A DNA stretch of 64,000 nt from Labilithrix sp. (GCA_019637225.1 JAHBWC010000012.1:1-64000); one strand, 5' to 3'; positions 43,156-52,234 are shown, numbered from the stretch's first letter. A program made the numbers and translations. The notes: generated by a model not told the origin, from the sequence alone.

Positions 43156-44471
43156 TGACGATCCGCAATCGCCGTCTGGCGCCGGTGGTCCAGAAGCTCG
43201 CGCTGCCGCTCGACGCCAAGCCGAACCGCGCGGCGGTGGATCGCCCGGTGGACGTCGTGCTCGCCGCGCTCGTCATCGCGCTCATCGGGTTCGGCGTCGT
43301 GATGGTCTACAGCGCGTCGGCCGTGCAGGCGACCCTGCACATGCACGATCCGCAGTTCTTCCTGAAGCGCCAGGCGGCCTATGCGGTCGTCGCGCTGTGC
43401 GTCTTCTTCCTCGTCGGCGCGATCGACTACCACCGCCTCTACAAGCTCACGTATCCGGTGCTCGGCGGCGTCGGCATCTTGCTCCTGATGTGCGTCGTCG
43501 GCCTCGGCCACAGCGGCGGCGGCGCGACGCGCTGGCTCGCGGTCGGCCCCGTCCACATCCAGCCGGCCGAGATGTCGAAGCTCGCCCTCGTCTGCTGGCT
43601 CTCGTATTCGCTCGCGAAGAAGGCCGAGAAGGTCAAGACGTTCACCGTCGGCTTCCTCCCGCACCTCCTCGTCGCCGGCGTCTTCATGTTCCTCTGCATG
43701 AAGCAGCCGGACTTCGGCTCGAGCGTCGTGCTCCTCCTGCTCACGTTCACGATGCTCTTCGTCGCGGGTGCGCCCGTCGGCTACATCCTCGGAGCGTCGA
43801 TCCTGGGCGGCGTGTTCGGCGCGGTGTCCATCATGTCGAAGCAGTACCGCCTCGACCGGTGGATGGCGTGGCAGAACATGGACCAGCACCGCGCCGACCT
43901 CGCCTATCAGCCGTTCCAGTCCGTCATGGCGTTCGGCTCCGGAGGCACCTGGGGCACGGGCGTCGGCAAGGGGCTCCAGACGCTCTACCTGCCCGAGGCC
44001 CACAACGACTTCATCGCCGCGATCATCGGCGAGGAGCTCGGCTTCGTCGGGATCCTCTCGCTCTGCATCGTCTTCCTCGCGCTCGTGGCGCGCGGTGTCC
44101 GCGCCGCTTACCGCGCGCCGGACGACTACGGCTCCTACCTCGCCTTCGGCATCTCGACGATGTTCGGCGCGCAGGCGCTCGTGAACCTCTGCGTCGCGCT
44201 CGCGATCTTTCCGACCAAGGGCCTCACGCTCCCGTTCCTCAGCTTCGGCGGCTCCTCGCTCCTCGTGAACGCGGCCGCAGCCGGCATCCTCCTCAACGTG
44301 TCGCGCCAGGGCATGGACGCGCCGGCCCCGGAGGAGGACGCGACGTGGGCGCCTCCCGTCGTCGAAGCCCCGCTCTTCGGCGAGGACGCGCGCGAGGACG
44401 ACAGCGTCGCGAGCGCGCTCGGCGAGCCGACGCGGCTCGGCGACACCGCCTCGGTCGAGGAGACCGCCTGA
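43152..44471 (+). CDS. ftsW: Lipid II flippase/polymerase FtsW
   Basis: 439 residues. A SEDS-family glycosyltransferase that polymerises septal glycan together with FtsI. Ten transmembrane helices are predicted. Typical blocks are VMVYSASAVQATLHMHDPQF near the start, RWLAVGPVHIQPAEMSKLAL, LKQPDFGS-like MKQPDFGSSVVLLLLTFTML, PEAHNDFIAAIIGEELGF (catalytic region) and GLTLPFLSFGGSSLLVNAAA. An acidic ~65-residue tail (GEDAREDDS) follows the last helix, longer than usual, and may be a docking segment. ATGA overlap with murD; 3-base gap to murG. Confidence 0.98.
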   Translation: MMTIRNRRLAPVVQKLALPLDAKPNRAAVDRPVDVVLAALVIALIGFGVVMVYSASAVQATLHMHDPQFFLKRQAAYAVVALCVFFLVGAIDYHRLYKLTYPVLGGVGILLLMCVVGLGHSGGGATRWLAVGPVHIQPAEMSKLALVCWLSYSLAKKAEKVKTFTVGFLPHLLVAGVFMFLCMKQPDFGSSVVLLLLTFTMLFVAGAPVGYILGASILGGVFGAVSIMSKQYRLDRWMAWQNMDQHRADLAYQPFQSVMAFGSGGTWGTGVGKGLQTLYLPEAHNDFIAAIIGEELGFVGILSLCIVFLALVARGVRAAYRAPDDYGSYLAFGISTMFGAQALVNLCVALAIFPTKGLTLPFLSFGGSSLLVNAAAAGILLNVSRQGMDAPAPEEDATWAPPVVEAPLFGEDAREDDSVASALGEPTRLGDTASVEETA

Positions 44472-44474
44472 GCG

Positions 44475-45680
44475 ATGCGCTGGATCCTCGTCGCCGGCGG
44501 CGGAACGGGCGGTCATGTCTTCCCCGGCCTCGCGGTGGCGCGCGCGCTGGGGCGTCTCGCGGACGTCGACGTCGTGTTCGCGGGCTCGCCGCGCGGGCTC
44601 GAGGCGCGCGTCGTGCCCGAGCAGGGCTACGCGCTCGAGCTCCTCGACGTCGAGCCGATGAAGGGCGGCGGACCCCAGCGCGCGATCCGAGGCGCGCTCG
44701 TCGCGGCGAAGGCGACGCAGAAGGCGCGCGCGCTCGTGCGGCGCCTCAAGCCGGCCGCCGTCCTCAGCGTCGGCGGGTACGCGGCCGGTCCGGCGGCGCT
44801 CGCGTGCGTGTCGCAGGGTGTCCCGCTCGCGATCCTCGAGCCGAACAGCACGCTCGGCCTCGCGAATCGGCTGCTCGCTCCGTTCGCGAAGCGCGCGTAC
44901 CTCGCGTGGCACTCGACGGGGAGGCACTTCGCCGGAGGCAAGGCGCGCCTCCACGGCGTCCCGCTCCGTCCCGGCTTCGAGCCGCGGCCCTACGCGCCGC
45001 CGGCGAGCGGGCCGCGGCGCCTCCTCGTGCTCGGCGGAAGCCAGGGAGCGCAGGCGTTGAACGAGGTGCTCCCGCGCGCGATCGCCCGCGCCGCGCTCTC
45101 GACTGCGCCGATCTCGGTGGTGCATCAGGCCGGGCGCGACCGCGAGGCGAGCGTGCGCGCCGCCTACGCGGAGCGGGGCGTCCGCGACGTCGAGGTCGTT
45201 CCCTTCCTCGACGACGTCGCCGAGCGCATGGCGGCGTCCGACCTGATCGTGGCGCGCGCGGGCGCCGTGACCGTCGCGGAGATCTCCGCGATCGGGCGCG
45301 CGGCCATCTTCGTGCCGTTCCCGCACGCCGCCGACGATCACCAGGCGAAGAACGCGCTCTCGCTCGCCGAGCTCGGCGGCGCGGTCTGCGTCCGCCAGGA
45401 GTCCGCCGACGAGGCCCGGCTCGCCGACGAGATCGCGAGGCTCTTCGGCGACGACGCCCGCCGCTCGCGCATGGCCGACGCCGCGCGCGAGCACGGACGG
45501 CCCCGCGCCGCCGAGGACGTCGCGCGCGATCTGCTCGACCTCGCGGGGATCGCGCCGACGAAATCGGCGGCCCCTCCGGCCCCGCCCGGCGGCCTCGGGG
45601 CGGGGGAGAAGAACGGCGCGACCAACGGCAGCTCCGCTCGCTTTCGCGCCGCGACGACGGCGAAGAAGGAGGTCTCCTGA
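44475..45680 (+). CDS. murG: UDP-GlcNAc:lipid I transferase MurG
   Basis: 401 residues. It adds GlcNAc to lipid I to make lipid II on the inner face of the membrane. The N-terminal ILVAGGGTGGHVFPGLAVAR loop is the family signature. The second domain has LVLGGSQGAQALNEVLP, VVPFLDDVAERMAASDLIVARAGAVTVAEI and FVPFPHAADDHQAKNA. A Lys/Ala/Pro-rich tail of about 45 residues is unusual but probably disordered. A strong AAGGAGG lies near its end, upstream of murC, whose start overlaps the stop (TGATG). Confidence 0.98.
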   Translation: MRWILVAGGGTGGHVFPGLAVARALGRLADVDVVFAGSPRGLEARVVPEQGYALELLDVEPMKGGGPQRAIRGALVAAKATQKARALVRRLKPAAVLSVGGYAAGPAALACVSQGVPLAILEPNSTLGLANRLLAPFAKRAYLAWHSTGRHFAGGKARLHGVPLRPGFEPRPYAPPASGPRRLLVLGGSQGAQALNEVLPRAIARAALSTAPISVVHQAGRDREASVRAAYAERGVRDVEVVPFLDDVAERMAASDLIVARAGAVTVAEISAIGRAAIFVPFPHAADDHQAKNALSLAELGGAVCVRQESADEARLADEIARLFGDDARRSRMADAAREHGRPRAAEDVARDLLDLAGIAPTKSAAPPAPPGGLGAGEKNGATNGSSARFRAATTAKKEVS

Positions 45681-47095
45681 TGTTTCGCGGTCGGATGCGC
45701 CACGCTCATTTCGTCGGCGTCGGCGGGATCGGGATGAGCGGCCTAGCCGAGATCCTGCGCACGATGGAGTTCGACGTGTCCGGCTCGGACATGAAGCCGA
45801 ACGACATCACGCGGCGGCTCGAGACCATGGGCGTACGGGTCGACGTCGGGCACCGCGCCGAGAACGTCGAGGGCGCCGACGTCGTCGTGTTCTCGAGCGC
45901 GATCAAGCAGGACAACCCCGAGATCGTCCGCGCGCGGGAGCTCGAGATCCCGATCATCCCGCGCGCCGAGATGCTCGCCGAGCTCATGCGCGTGAAGTAC
46001 TGCGTGCTCATCGCGGGCTCGCACGGCAAGACGACGACGACGTCGCTCGTCGCGACCGTCCTGCGCCACGCCGGCCTCGATCCGACGGTGGTCGTCGGCG
46101 GCAAGGTCAACGCCCTTGGCTCGAACGCCCGCCTCGGCGAGGGCGACCTCTTCGTCGCCGAGGCCGACGAGAGCGACGGCTCGTTCCTCAAGCTCACGCC
46201 CACGATCGGCGTGATCACGAACATCGACGCCGAGCACCTCGATCACTACGGCAGCCACGAGAACGTCAAAGACGCGTTCGTCGAGTTCGCCAACAAGATC
46301 CCGTTCTACGGCCTCGCGGTGCTCTGCATCGATCACCCGCACGTCCAGGCCATCCTCCCGAAGGTCGGCCGGCGTCACGTCACCTACGGCGTCTCGCGTC
46401 AGGCCGACTACCGCGCGAAGAACCCGACCTTCGCCGGGCTCGAGACGCACTTCGAGGTCCACCGGCGCGGCGAGTCGCTCGGCTCGTTCACGGTGCGCAT
46501 GCCGGGGGCGCACAACATCCTCAACGCGCTCTCGGTCATCGCCGTCGCCGACGAGCTCGAGATCCCCTTCGACGTCGTGCGCGAGGCGATCGCCGGCTTC
46601 CACGGGGTCCAGCGTCGCTTCACGGTCGTGGGGCAGCCAGTGCTCGTGAAGGACGGAAAGAAGGGCGACGTCATGATCGTCGACGACTACGGCCACCACC
46701 CCGCGGAGATCGAGGCGACGCTCGACGCTGCTCAGCGCGGCTTCGACCGCCGCGTCGTCGTCGCGTTCCAGCCCCATCGCTACACGCGCACGCGCGACCT
46801 CTTCGAGGAGTTCACGCGCTCGTTCAACAAGGCCGATCTCGTCATCGTGACCGAGGTGTACCCGGCGGGCGAGAGGCCGATCGCGGGCGCGACGGGCAAG
46901 GAGCTGGCGGAGGCGATCCGCGCTCACGGTCACCACGCCGTTCGCTACGTCCCCGACAAGAACGACGTCGAGGCCGCGCTGTACGAAGAGGTCCTGCCGG
47001 GCGATCTCGTGATCGCGCTCGGCGCGGGCGACATCAACGCGAGCGCGAAGAAGCTCGCCGCCCGGCTCGACGACGGGGCAGGAGGCCGCCCGTGA
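45680..47095 (+). CDS. murC: UDP-MurNAc-alanine ligase MurC
   Basis: 471 residues from ATG 45680, overlapping the murG stop; AAGGAGG lies about 8 bases before it. The upstream open frame is a shadow of ftsW and murG. It adds L-alanine to UDP-MurNAc. Blocks in order: FVGVGGIGMSGLAEIL, IAGSHGKTTTTSLVATVL (P-loop), AEADESDGSFLKL, TNIDAEHLDHYGS, PHRYTRTRDLFEEF. DDYGHHPAEIEATL is the MurC C-terminal motif. Followed by ftsQ with a GTGA overlap. No murB lies between murC and ftsQ. Confidence 0.99.
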   Translation: MFRGRMRHAHFVGVGGIGMSGLAEILRTMEFDVSGSDMKPNDITRRLETMGVRVDVGHRAENVEGADVVVFSSAIKQDNPEIVRARELEIPIIPRAEMLAELMRVKYCVLIAGSHGKTTTTSLVATVLRHAGLDPTVVVGGKVNALGSNARLGEGDLFVAEADESDGSFLKLTPTIGVITNIDAEHLDHYGSHENVKDAFVEFANKIPFYGLAVLCIDHPHVQAILPKVGRRHVTYGVSRQADYRAKNPTFAGLETHFEVHRRGESLGSFTVRMPGAHNILNALSVIAVADELEIPFDVVREAIAGFHGVQRRFTVVGQPVLVKDGKKGDVMIVDDYGHHPAEIEATLDAAQRGFDRRVVVAFQPHRYTRTRDLFEEFTRSFNKADLVIVTEVYPAGERPIAGATGKELAEAIRAHGHHAVRYVPDKNDVEAALYEEVLPGDLVIALGAGDINASAKKLAARLDDGAGGRP

Positions 47096-48030
47096 GCCCG
47101 CCGTCCGTCGGTCCGCGCTCGGTCGGCCTCGAGCCGGCGAAGAACGTCCGGAAGCGCGCCCGGAGCTCGGGCAGCTTGCCGCCGCCGGTCTCGGGCGACG
47201 TGCCGCCGCCGGCCGCGGTCACTCCGCGGCCTCGAGCCGGCGACTCGCGCCTCGTCCGTGCGCTCCGCGCGGTCGTCGGGCTCGCGCTGGTCGTCGGCAT
47301 CGGCTGGGGCGTCGTCTGGGGCGCGCGCCGCTACGTGCGCACGAGCCCGCGCTTCGCGGTGAGCGAGATCATCACGTCGGGCGGCAAGCGCCGCGGGCCG
47401 GAAGACATCGCGAGCATCGCCGGGATCGCGAAGGGCCAGAACGTCTTCTCGCTGGACCTCGATCGCGCGCGCGCGCGCCTCTCGGCGGATCCGTGGATCG
47501 AGAGCGCCGAGGTGGGGCGCCAGCTGCCGGGGACCATCTCGATCCGCGTCACCGAGCGCGAGGCCGCGGGCGTCGTCGCGGTCGCCGAGGAGCCGAACGC
47601 ATCGGCGCCGGCGACGCCTTCCGGGACGTACCTCGTCACGCGCGACGGCGCGATCATCAAGCGCGTCGACGCCGACGATCCGATCGATTTCCACGTGGTC
47701 ACCGGCCTCCTCCTCAAGACGCTCGTGGAGGACCGCGAGGGCGCCACGCGCACGATCCGCCGCGCCCTCGACCTCGCCTACGACTACGATCGCTCCCCGC
47801 TCGCGCAGCGCTCTCCGGTCCAGGAGGTGCACGTCGAGCCGAACGGCGACATGACCCTCGTCGTGGGCAAGAGCGGCGTCGTCCTCCGCATGGGGGCAGG
47901 GCCGTACCGGCGCAAGCTGGATCAGGCGGTGCGGATCGTCGGGGAGCTCGATCGGCGCGGCGCGAAGCCGGAGACGATCATGCTCGACGACGAGGCGCGT
48001 CCCGATCGCGTCGTCGTGCGCATGCGCTGA
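47092..48030 (+). CDS. ftsQ: Cell division protein FtsQ
   Basis: 312 residues from GTG 47092 (GTGA overlap with murC). Layout: cytoplasmic basic N-terminus (~1-55), one transmembrane helix (VVGLALVVGIGWGVVWGA), a POTRA domain (FAVSEIITSGGKRRGPEDIA, then FSLDLDRARARLSADPWIES, AEVGRQLPGTISIRVTER) and a C-terminal beta domain with RDGAIIKRV. It links FtsL/FtsB to FtsW/FtsI. ddl, often next to ftsQ, is missing. Confidence 0.95.
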   Translation: MSPPSVGPRSVGLEPAKNVRKRARSSGSLPPPVSGDVPPPAAVTPRPRAGDSRLVRALRAVVGLALVVGIGWGVVWGARRYVRTSPRFAVSEIITSGGKRRGPEDIASIAGIAKGQNVFSLDLDRARARLSADPWIESAEVGRQLPGTISIRVTEREAAGVVAVAEEPNASAPATPSGTYLVTRDGAIIKRVDADDPIDFHVVTGLLLKTLVEDREGATRTIRRALDLAYDYDRSPLAQRSPVQEVHVEPNGDMTLVVGKSGVVLRMGAGPYRRKLDQAVRIVGELDRRGAKPETIMLDDEARPDRVVVRMR

Positions 48031-48153
48031 GGGCGCGCCGGATCGCCGAACGCGGGGACGCAGGCCTCTCTCTCGAGGGTGTCGTCCTCACGCCGCGCAG
48101 CGTCGCCGCCTTGAGGCTCGACGCCGTCGAGCTCGAGCGCTAATCCATCGAGC

Positions 48154-49002
48154 ATGCATCGCGCCCTCGCCCTCGTGTCGCTCGTCGTCCTCGCCGCCTG
48201 CTCCGGCAGCTCGAGCTCCTTGCCCGCCGGTGACGACGGCTCCGGCGCGGGCAGCAGCGGCGGCGACGGGAGCGGCGCCGCGGACGCGGGCGGGAAGGAA
48301 GACGAGCAGGTCGGCCCGCGCGGCGCCTTCAAGTCGTACGTCATCCTCGGCGACTCGATCAGCGATCGCGGCGGCTCCGGTCCGTACTTCTACGATCTCG
48401 TCGGCGACGATCTGAAGGCGAAGCTCGGCGACGTCGAGGTCGTGAAGAACTCGAAGAGCGGCGCCGTGTCCGCCGGGCTACCCGGACAGGTGAGCGGCCT
48501 GCCCAAGGAGCTCCCGGGCCCCGTCGCGGTCTCGGTGACGATCGGCGGCAACGACATGCAGACGGTCGCGTACGAGATCCTGAACGGCAGCGACGCGCCC
48601 GCGCGGGCGAAGTTCGCGGAGAACCTGACGAAGGCCTACGACGAGCTCACGCAGGAGGGCCGCTTCGGCGCCGGCGTGAAGGTCACCGTGTTCCACGCCA
48701 CGATCTACGACCCGAGCGACGGAGAGGGGAACTACGCGGAGGCCGGCTGCCCCGGGTACCTCAGGCTCCTGCCGAAGCAGCCGACGAAGACGTTCTGGGA
48801 CAACTGGAACAAGGCCGGGGCGGACGCGATCGCGAAGTACGGCGACGCCATCGTCACCGTCGACATCCGCACGAAGTTTCAGGGCAACGGAATCGGCAAG
48901 CTCAAGGCCGGCACGAGCTGGTACGCCCCGGACTGCATCCATCCGAACACGACGGGGCACGAGGAGCTCCGCAAGCTCTTCTTCGCCTCGATCGCGCCCT
49001 GA
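48154..49002 (+). CDS. SGNH/GDSL-type hydrolase lipoprotein
   Basis: 282 residues with lipobox LAAC (Cys 16) and a Ser/Gly/Asp-rich linker. The SGNH blocks are present: block I ILGDSISDRGG (catalytic Ser 68), block III GGND (VTIGGNDM), block V DCIHPN (catalytic Asp and His). Family members are esterases or lipases, including cell-wall deacetylases. It interrupts the dcw order between ftsQ and ftsA on the same strand, so an envelope role is plausible but not shown. About 120 bases separate it from ftsQ. Confidence 0.88.
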   Translation: MHRALALVSLVVLAACSGSSSSLPAGDDGSGAGSSGGDGSGAADAGGKEDEQVGPRGAFKSYVILGDSISDRGGSGPYFYDLVGDDLKAKLGDVEVVKNSKSGAVSAGLPGQVSGLPKELPGPVAVSVTIGGNDMQTVAYEILNGSDAPARAKFAENLTKAYDELTQEGRFGAGVKVTVFHATIYDPSDGEGNYAEAGCPGYLRLLPKQPTKTFWDNWNKAGADAIAKYGDAIVTVDIRTKFQGNGIGKLKAGTSWYAPDCIHPNTTGHEELRKLFFASIAP

Positions 49003-49062
49003 CGCCCGCGCCGGGCGTGACCGAAGCGATCCGCCTCGCCGCGGGCGGTCCGAGCGCGCGCC

Positions 49063-49365
49063 TCAGCCGAGCGCCGCGCGGTAGGCGTCGACGCACTCGT
49101 CGCAGATCTTCTTCGCGCCGACGCCGACGATCACCGCCACCTGGTCTTCCAGCTTCGCGCAGAACGCGCAGGAATGCGCGCCGCCGGGGATGCGCGTGGG
49201 CGCGTCGGCGATCGCGTTCTCGCATTCGCGGATGCACCGGTCGCAGATGACCGCCGACGCCGTGCTCGGCGTGCGTCCGGCGAACAGCCGTTTCACGTGG
49301 GCGGCCGAGCGCCCGCACGCGGAACAGCGCTCGCCCCCCATCCCCGTGCCGCCCGCGGTGCTCAT
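49063..49365 (-). CDS. ClpX-type C4 zinc-finger protein
   Basis: 100 residues from ATG 49365 (an ATG 13 codons upstream at 49404 is less likely). Two C4 zinc fingers are visible: Cys 14, 17, 41 and 44 (CSACGRSAAHVKRLFAG, CDRC), which closely match the ClpX N-terminal zinc-binding domain, and Cys 66, 69, 88 and 91 (CAFC, CDEC). The AAA+ ATPase of ClpX is absent, so this is a stand-alone adaptor-like domain. ClpX zinc domains dimerise and bind substrates or adaptors. It is antisense to the dcw genes, divergent from ftsA. Confidence 0.85.
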   Translation of the reverse strand: MSTAGGTGMGGERCSACGRSAAHVKRLFAGRTPSTASAVICDRCIRECENAIADAPTRIPGGAHSCAFCAKLEDQVAVIVGVGAKKICDECVDAYRAALG

Positions 49366-49473
49366 GGCAGCCCCATCTTCACCGAAGCGTCGGCTCCGGT
49401 CCATTCTCGAGACTCGCCGTCGCCGGATGGGCTCCCGGCGGCGGCGAAGGAGCCCCTTCGCGTCGATCCGACG

Positions 49474-49536
49474 TCACTTATTTGGCCCAGCTCGCGGAAG
49501 CATGAGAACCGTCGAAGTGTGAGCACGATGGCTTCG
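49474..49536 (+). repeat. 63-base repeat copy R1 at the ftsA start
   Basis: Aligns without gaps to 52021-52083, with 54 of 63 identical positions and fully identical blocks at both ends. It includes the ftsA start codons (GTGAGCACGATGGCTTCG). The core 15-base motif is at 49509-49523. Confidence 0.85.
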
Positions 49537-50823
49537 CAAGGGGAGATCGTCGTCGGTCTCGATATCGGGACCACCAAGGTCTGCGCCGTGGTCGGCGAGA
49601 TCGCAGAGGACGGGATCACCATCCTCGGTGTCGGGTCGGTGCCCTGCCGCGGTCTACGCAAGGGCATCGTCAGCAACATCGACTGGACGGTGCGCTCGAT
49701 CAAGGACGCGATCGAGGCGGCCCAGACGATGGCCGGCGTCGAGATCCGGACCGTCTACGCCGGGGTGGCGGGCAGCCACATCCGTTCGCAGGCGTCGGAC
49801 GGCGTCGCGGCGATCGCCGGCGGCGAGGTCGCCCGCGCGGACGTCGAGCGCGTCCTCGAGGGGGCCCGCGCGATCCCGGTCGACGCCGACCGCCAGATTC
49901 TCCACGTCCTTCCGCGCGAGTACATCGTCGACATCCAGGACGGGATCCGCGACCCCATCGGGATGAGCGGCGTCCGCCTCGGCGCGAAGGTGAACCTCAT
50001 CACCGCGGCGACGAGCTGCGTGCAGAACGTCATCCGCTGCGCGGAGCGCTGCGGGCTCGTGGTCGCCGACGTCGTCCTCGAGCCGCTCGCGAGCGCCGAG
50101 GCGGTCCTCTCCGACGACGAGCGCGAGATCGGCGCCGCGGTCGTGGACATTGGCGGCGGCACGACCGACATCCTGCTCTACATCGACGGAGGCATCGCGC
50201 ACGCGAGCGTCGTGCCCGTCGGCGGCAACAACATCACGAACGACATCGCCGCGGGCCTCCGCACGCCGATGGCCGAGGCCGATCGGCTGAAGCGCCTCTT
50301 CGGCTGCTCGCTCGGTCGCATGGTCGCGGACGACGAGGAGATCGAGGTCCCCGGTGTCGGTGGGCAGAAGCCCCGCCGGACGCCGCGCCGCGTGCTCAGC
50401 GACATCATCGAGCCTCGCGTCGAGGAGATCTTCGCCGTCGTCCGCAAGCGCATCGAGGACACCGGGCTGCTCGAGCAGCTCTCGGCGGGCGTCGTGCTGA
50501 CGGGCGGCGCCGTCCTCCTCGAGGGGACGACCGAGCTCGCGGAGGAGATCCTCGGCATGCCGGTGCGCATCGGCTTCCCGACGGGCGTTCGCGGGATCAC
50601 GCAGCTGGTCCACGGCCCGCAGTACGCCACCGGCGTGGGCCTCGTCCGCTACGGCGCGCAGGCGATCGCCGACGCGCACGCCCGCGCCGCCGCTCCGGCG
50701 CACTCGATGATGCGGCTCACGAGCGCCGCCGCCGGCAAGCGCGAAGACGTGCCCGGCCTGGCGAAGGGCGACGAGCCGCCGAAGAGCTCGAAGCTCTGGG
50801 AGTGGCTGAAGGCCGCCTTCTGA
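49528..50823 (+). CDS. ftsA: Cell division protein FtsA
   Basis: 431 residues from ATG 49528. A GTG three codons upstream (49519) is in frame and equally possible; the longer frame upstream is not real. It is an actin-like ATPase that tethers FtsZ to the membrane. The phosphate-1 block VVGLDIGTTKVCAVVGEI, the 1C-domain region, phosphate-2 VVDIGGGTTDILLYIDGG and adenosine block VLTGGAVLLEGTTEL are intact. The C-terminal amphipathic helix KLWEWLKAAF is the membrane-targeting sequence. Its start lies inside the repeat R1. The gene is flanked by two reverse-strand genes, so it needs its own promoter. Confidence 0.98.
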   Translation: MASQGEIVVGLDIGTTKVCAVVGEIAEDGITILGVGSVPCRGLRKGIVSNIDWTVRSIKDAIEAAQTMAGVEIRTVYAGVAGSHIRSQASDGVAAIAGGEVARADVERVLEGARAIPVDADRQILHVLPREYIVDIQDGIRDPIGMSGVRLGAKVNLITAATSCVQNVIRCAERCGLVVADVVLEPLASAEAVLSDDEREIGAAVVDIGGGTTDILLYIDGGIAHASVVPVGGNNITNDIAAGLRTPMAEADRLKRLFGCSLGRMVADDEEIEVPGVGGQKPRRTPRRVLSDIIEPRVEEIFAVVRKRIEDTGLLEQLSAGVVLTGGAVLLEGTTELAEEILGMPVRIGFPTGVRGITQLVHGPQYATGVGLVRYGAQAIADAHARAAAPAHSMMRLTSAAAGKREDVPGLAKGDEPPKSSKLWEWLKAAF

Positions 50824-50916
50824 AGCTCGCCGACGTGGCCCGGCACGCCGCGCCGTCGCGATCCGTCGGGCGCTGTCACACGGCGCGCCGCGTTCGTTGC
50901 CGCGCCGGTCGCGCCG

Positions 50917-51771
50917 TCACGAGCGCGTAGCGGTCTTCGGCGTCTTCCGTCGCGATCCGGCGCGCTTCGCGCTCTTCTTCGCGAGGAGCGCGCGCAGCCG
51001 CTCGACCTCCGCCTCGGCAGCGACGCGTCGCGCGCGCTCCTGCTCCGTGGCGGCGCGTTCTCGCTGGGCGGCTGCGCGCTCTTCGGCGCGCATTCGGTCG
51101 GCGGCTGCGCGTTCTTGCTCGGCGGCTGCGCGCTCTTCGGCGCGCTCACGCTCTCTTGCGGCGCGCTCGGCTTCGGCTTCGGTCGGGTAGAGCTCGTCGC
51201 CATCCGGTCCGATCCCGAGGCGCACGCGCATCGCGTCGCCATCGCCCACGGCACGAAGCCACGCGCGGAGGACCTTCGAGCGCACGCGGTCGCTCTGAGA
51301 AACCGCGACGCGCACGAACCCGCGTCCGCGGATCCGCCGGTAGACTTGCCAGCGCACGCGACGGCTCCGCGAGCCTGGCCGCGCGTGTGGATCGAAGATG
51401 ACGAGCTCGTCGATGCCGAGCGTGTCGTAGAGGACTGGGCTGTCCTCGTAGTCCTTGTCGATGTCGTCGCTCGCCAGCTCGAGCACGAAGCTCGGGACGA
51501 TGTTCGTCTCCCACGTCTTCCACGAGCGGATCGCGATGTCCTGGTCGACCCCCGGAAGCACGTAGATGTCCGGCGCGACGCGCTTCGTGGGGTTCCCCTG
51601 GGCCCAGTAGATGAACTGATCGGCGCCCGCGTGCGCGAGGACGCCGCGCTCGGCGAGGAAGCGCGCCAGCATCGGCCGGAGGAGCTCGGCGATGAGACGC
51701 TGCAGCTCATGCTCACCCCTGTCGTCGCTCACCGGATAGATGACGCCCCGTCGCTTCGTCGCGGCCCGCAT
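50917..51771 (-). CDS. Uma2 family (PD-(D/E)XK-like) protein with coiled-coil tail
   Basis: 284 residues from ATG 51771. The N-terminal domain (~1-170) matches Uma2/DUF820: HELQRLIAELLRPMLARFLA, KRVAPDIYVLPGVDQDIA, PSFVLELASDDIDKDYEDSP, and LGIDELVIFDPHARPG. PDIY and the E-x-A/S block supply the putative nuclease active site. The C-terminal ~85 residues are an Ala/Glu/Arg coiled coil (RAEERAAAEQERAAADRMRA). Uma2 proteins are abundant in cyanobacteria and myxobacteria with no defined role. It lies antisense between ftsA and ftsZ, splitting the usual ftsA-ftsZ pair. Confidence 0.88.
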   Translation of the reverse strand: MRAATKRRGVIYPVSDDRGEHELQRLIAELLRPMLARFLAERGVLAHAGADQFIYWAQGNPTKRVAPDIYVLPGVDQDIAIRSWKTWETNIVPSFVLELASDDIDKDYEDSPVLYDTLGIDELVIFDPHARPGSRSRRVRWQVYRRIRGRGFVRVAVSQSDRVRSKVLRAWLRAVGDGDAMRVRLGIGPDGDELYPTEAEAERAARERERAEERAAAEQERAAADRMRAEERAAAQRERAATEQERARRVAAEAEVERLRALLAKKSAKRAGSRRKTPKTATRS

Positions 51772-52234
51772 GGTCCCGTCATCGTAGGCGGGCGATCCCC
51801 GTCGTCGGAGTGGAGACGAAGTTGGCCACATCGACCTACATCGACGATTCTCGCGCGACACCTTACGGCGGGCCGTGGAGGCGGTGCTCGCTCCCGAGTC
51901 GGGAGCGAGGGCGCGCGCCACGGTCCAGTCGGCTTCGCTTCTTCACACTTACTCCCTTCGTCAGCTCGACTTGCGACGCGGCCCCGCGCCCCGGCGAAAG
52001 AAATTTCGTTCGCGCGCGTGTCACTTATTTGGCCCTCGCCCACGAAGCATGCGAACCGTCGAAGCGTGAGCACGATGGCTTCGGTCGCCGAAGCCCGGTT
52101 CACGCGCTTCACGTACGCGTGGGGCTGAAGCGAGTGCTCAGCGCGATCCCGAGGAAGAGGCCCCGGAGGATCGCACGACGAAACCAAGGCGGTACCCCGA
52201 CGACACGGGAGTCCGGCCCCGGGAGGCATGCGTC
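51772..52234. other. ftsZ upstream region
   Basis: 463 bases with no gene I accept. It carries repeat copy R2 (52021-52083) and a locally AT-richer stretch (AAAGAAATTTCGTT, ~51997-52010). A promoter for ftsZ is expected here because the Uma2 gene points away. No consensus pair was identified. Confidence 0.5.
52021..52083 (+). repeat. 63-base repeat copy R2 in the ftsZ leader
   Basis: Counterpart of 49474-49536 (54/63 identical), including a copy of the ftsA start block GTGAGCACGATGGCTTCG that leads into no ftsA here. The core 15-base motif is at 52056-52070. It ends about 150 bases before the ftsZ start. Confidence 0.85.

Noticed and set aside
43397..45679. Long open frame in front of murC
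   Set aside because: Runs out of frame through ftsW and murG; MurC begins at 45680 by homology and Shine-Dalgarno position.
51115..52128. A plus-strand 337-codon frame across the Uma2 gene
   Set aside because: It is antisense to a well-supported gene and only gains an end that resembles ftsA because of the R2 repeat.
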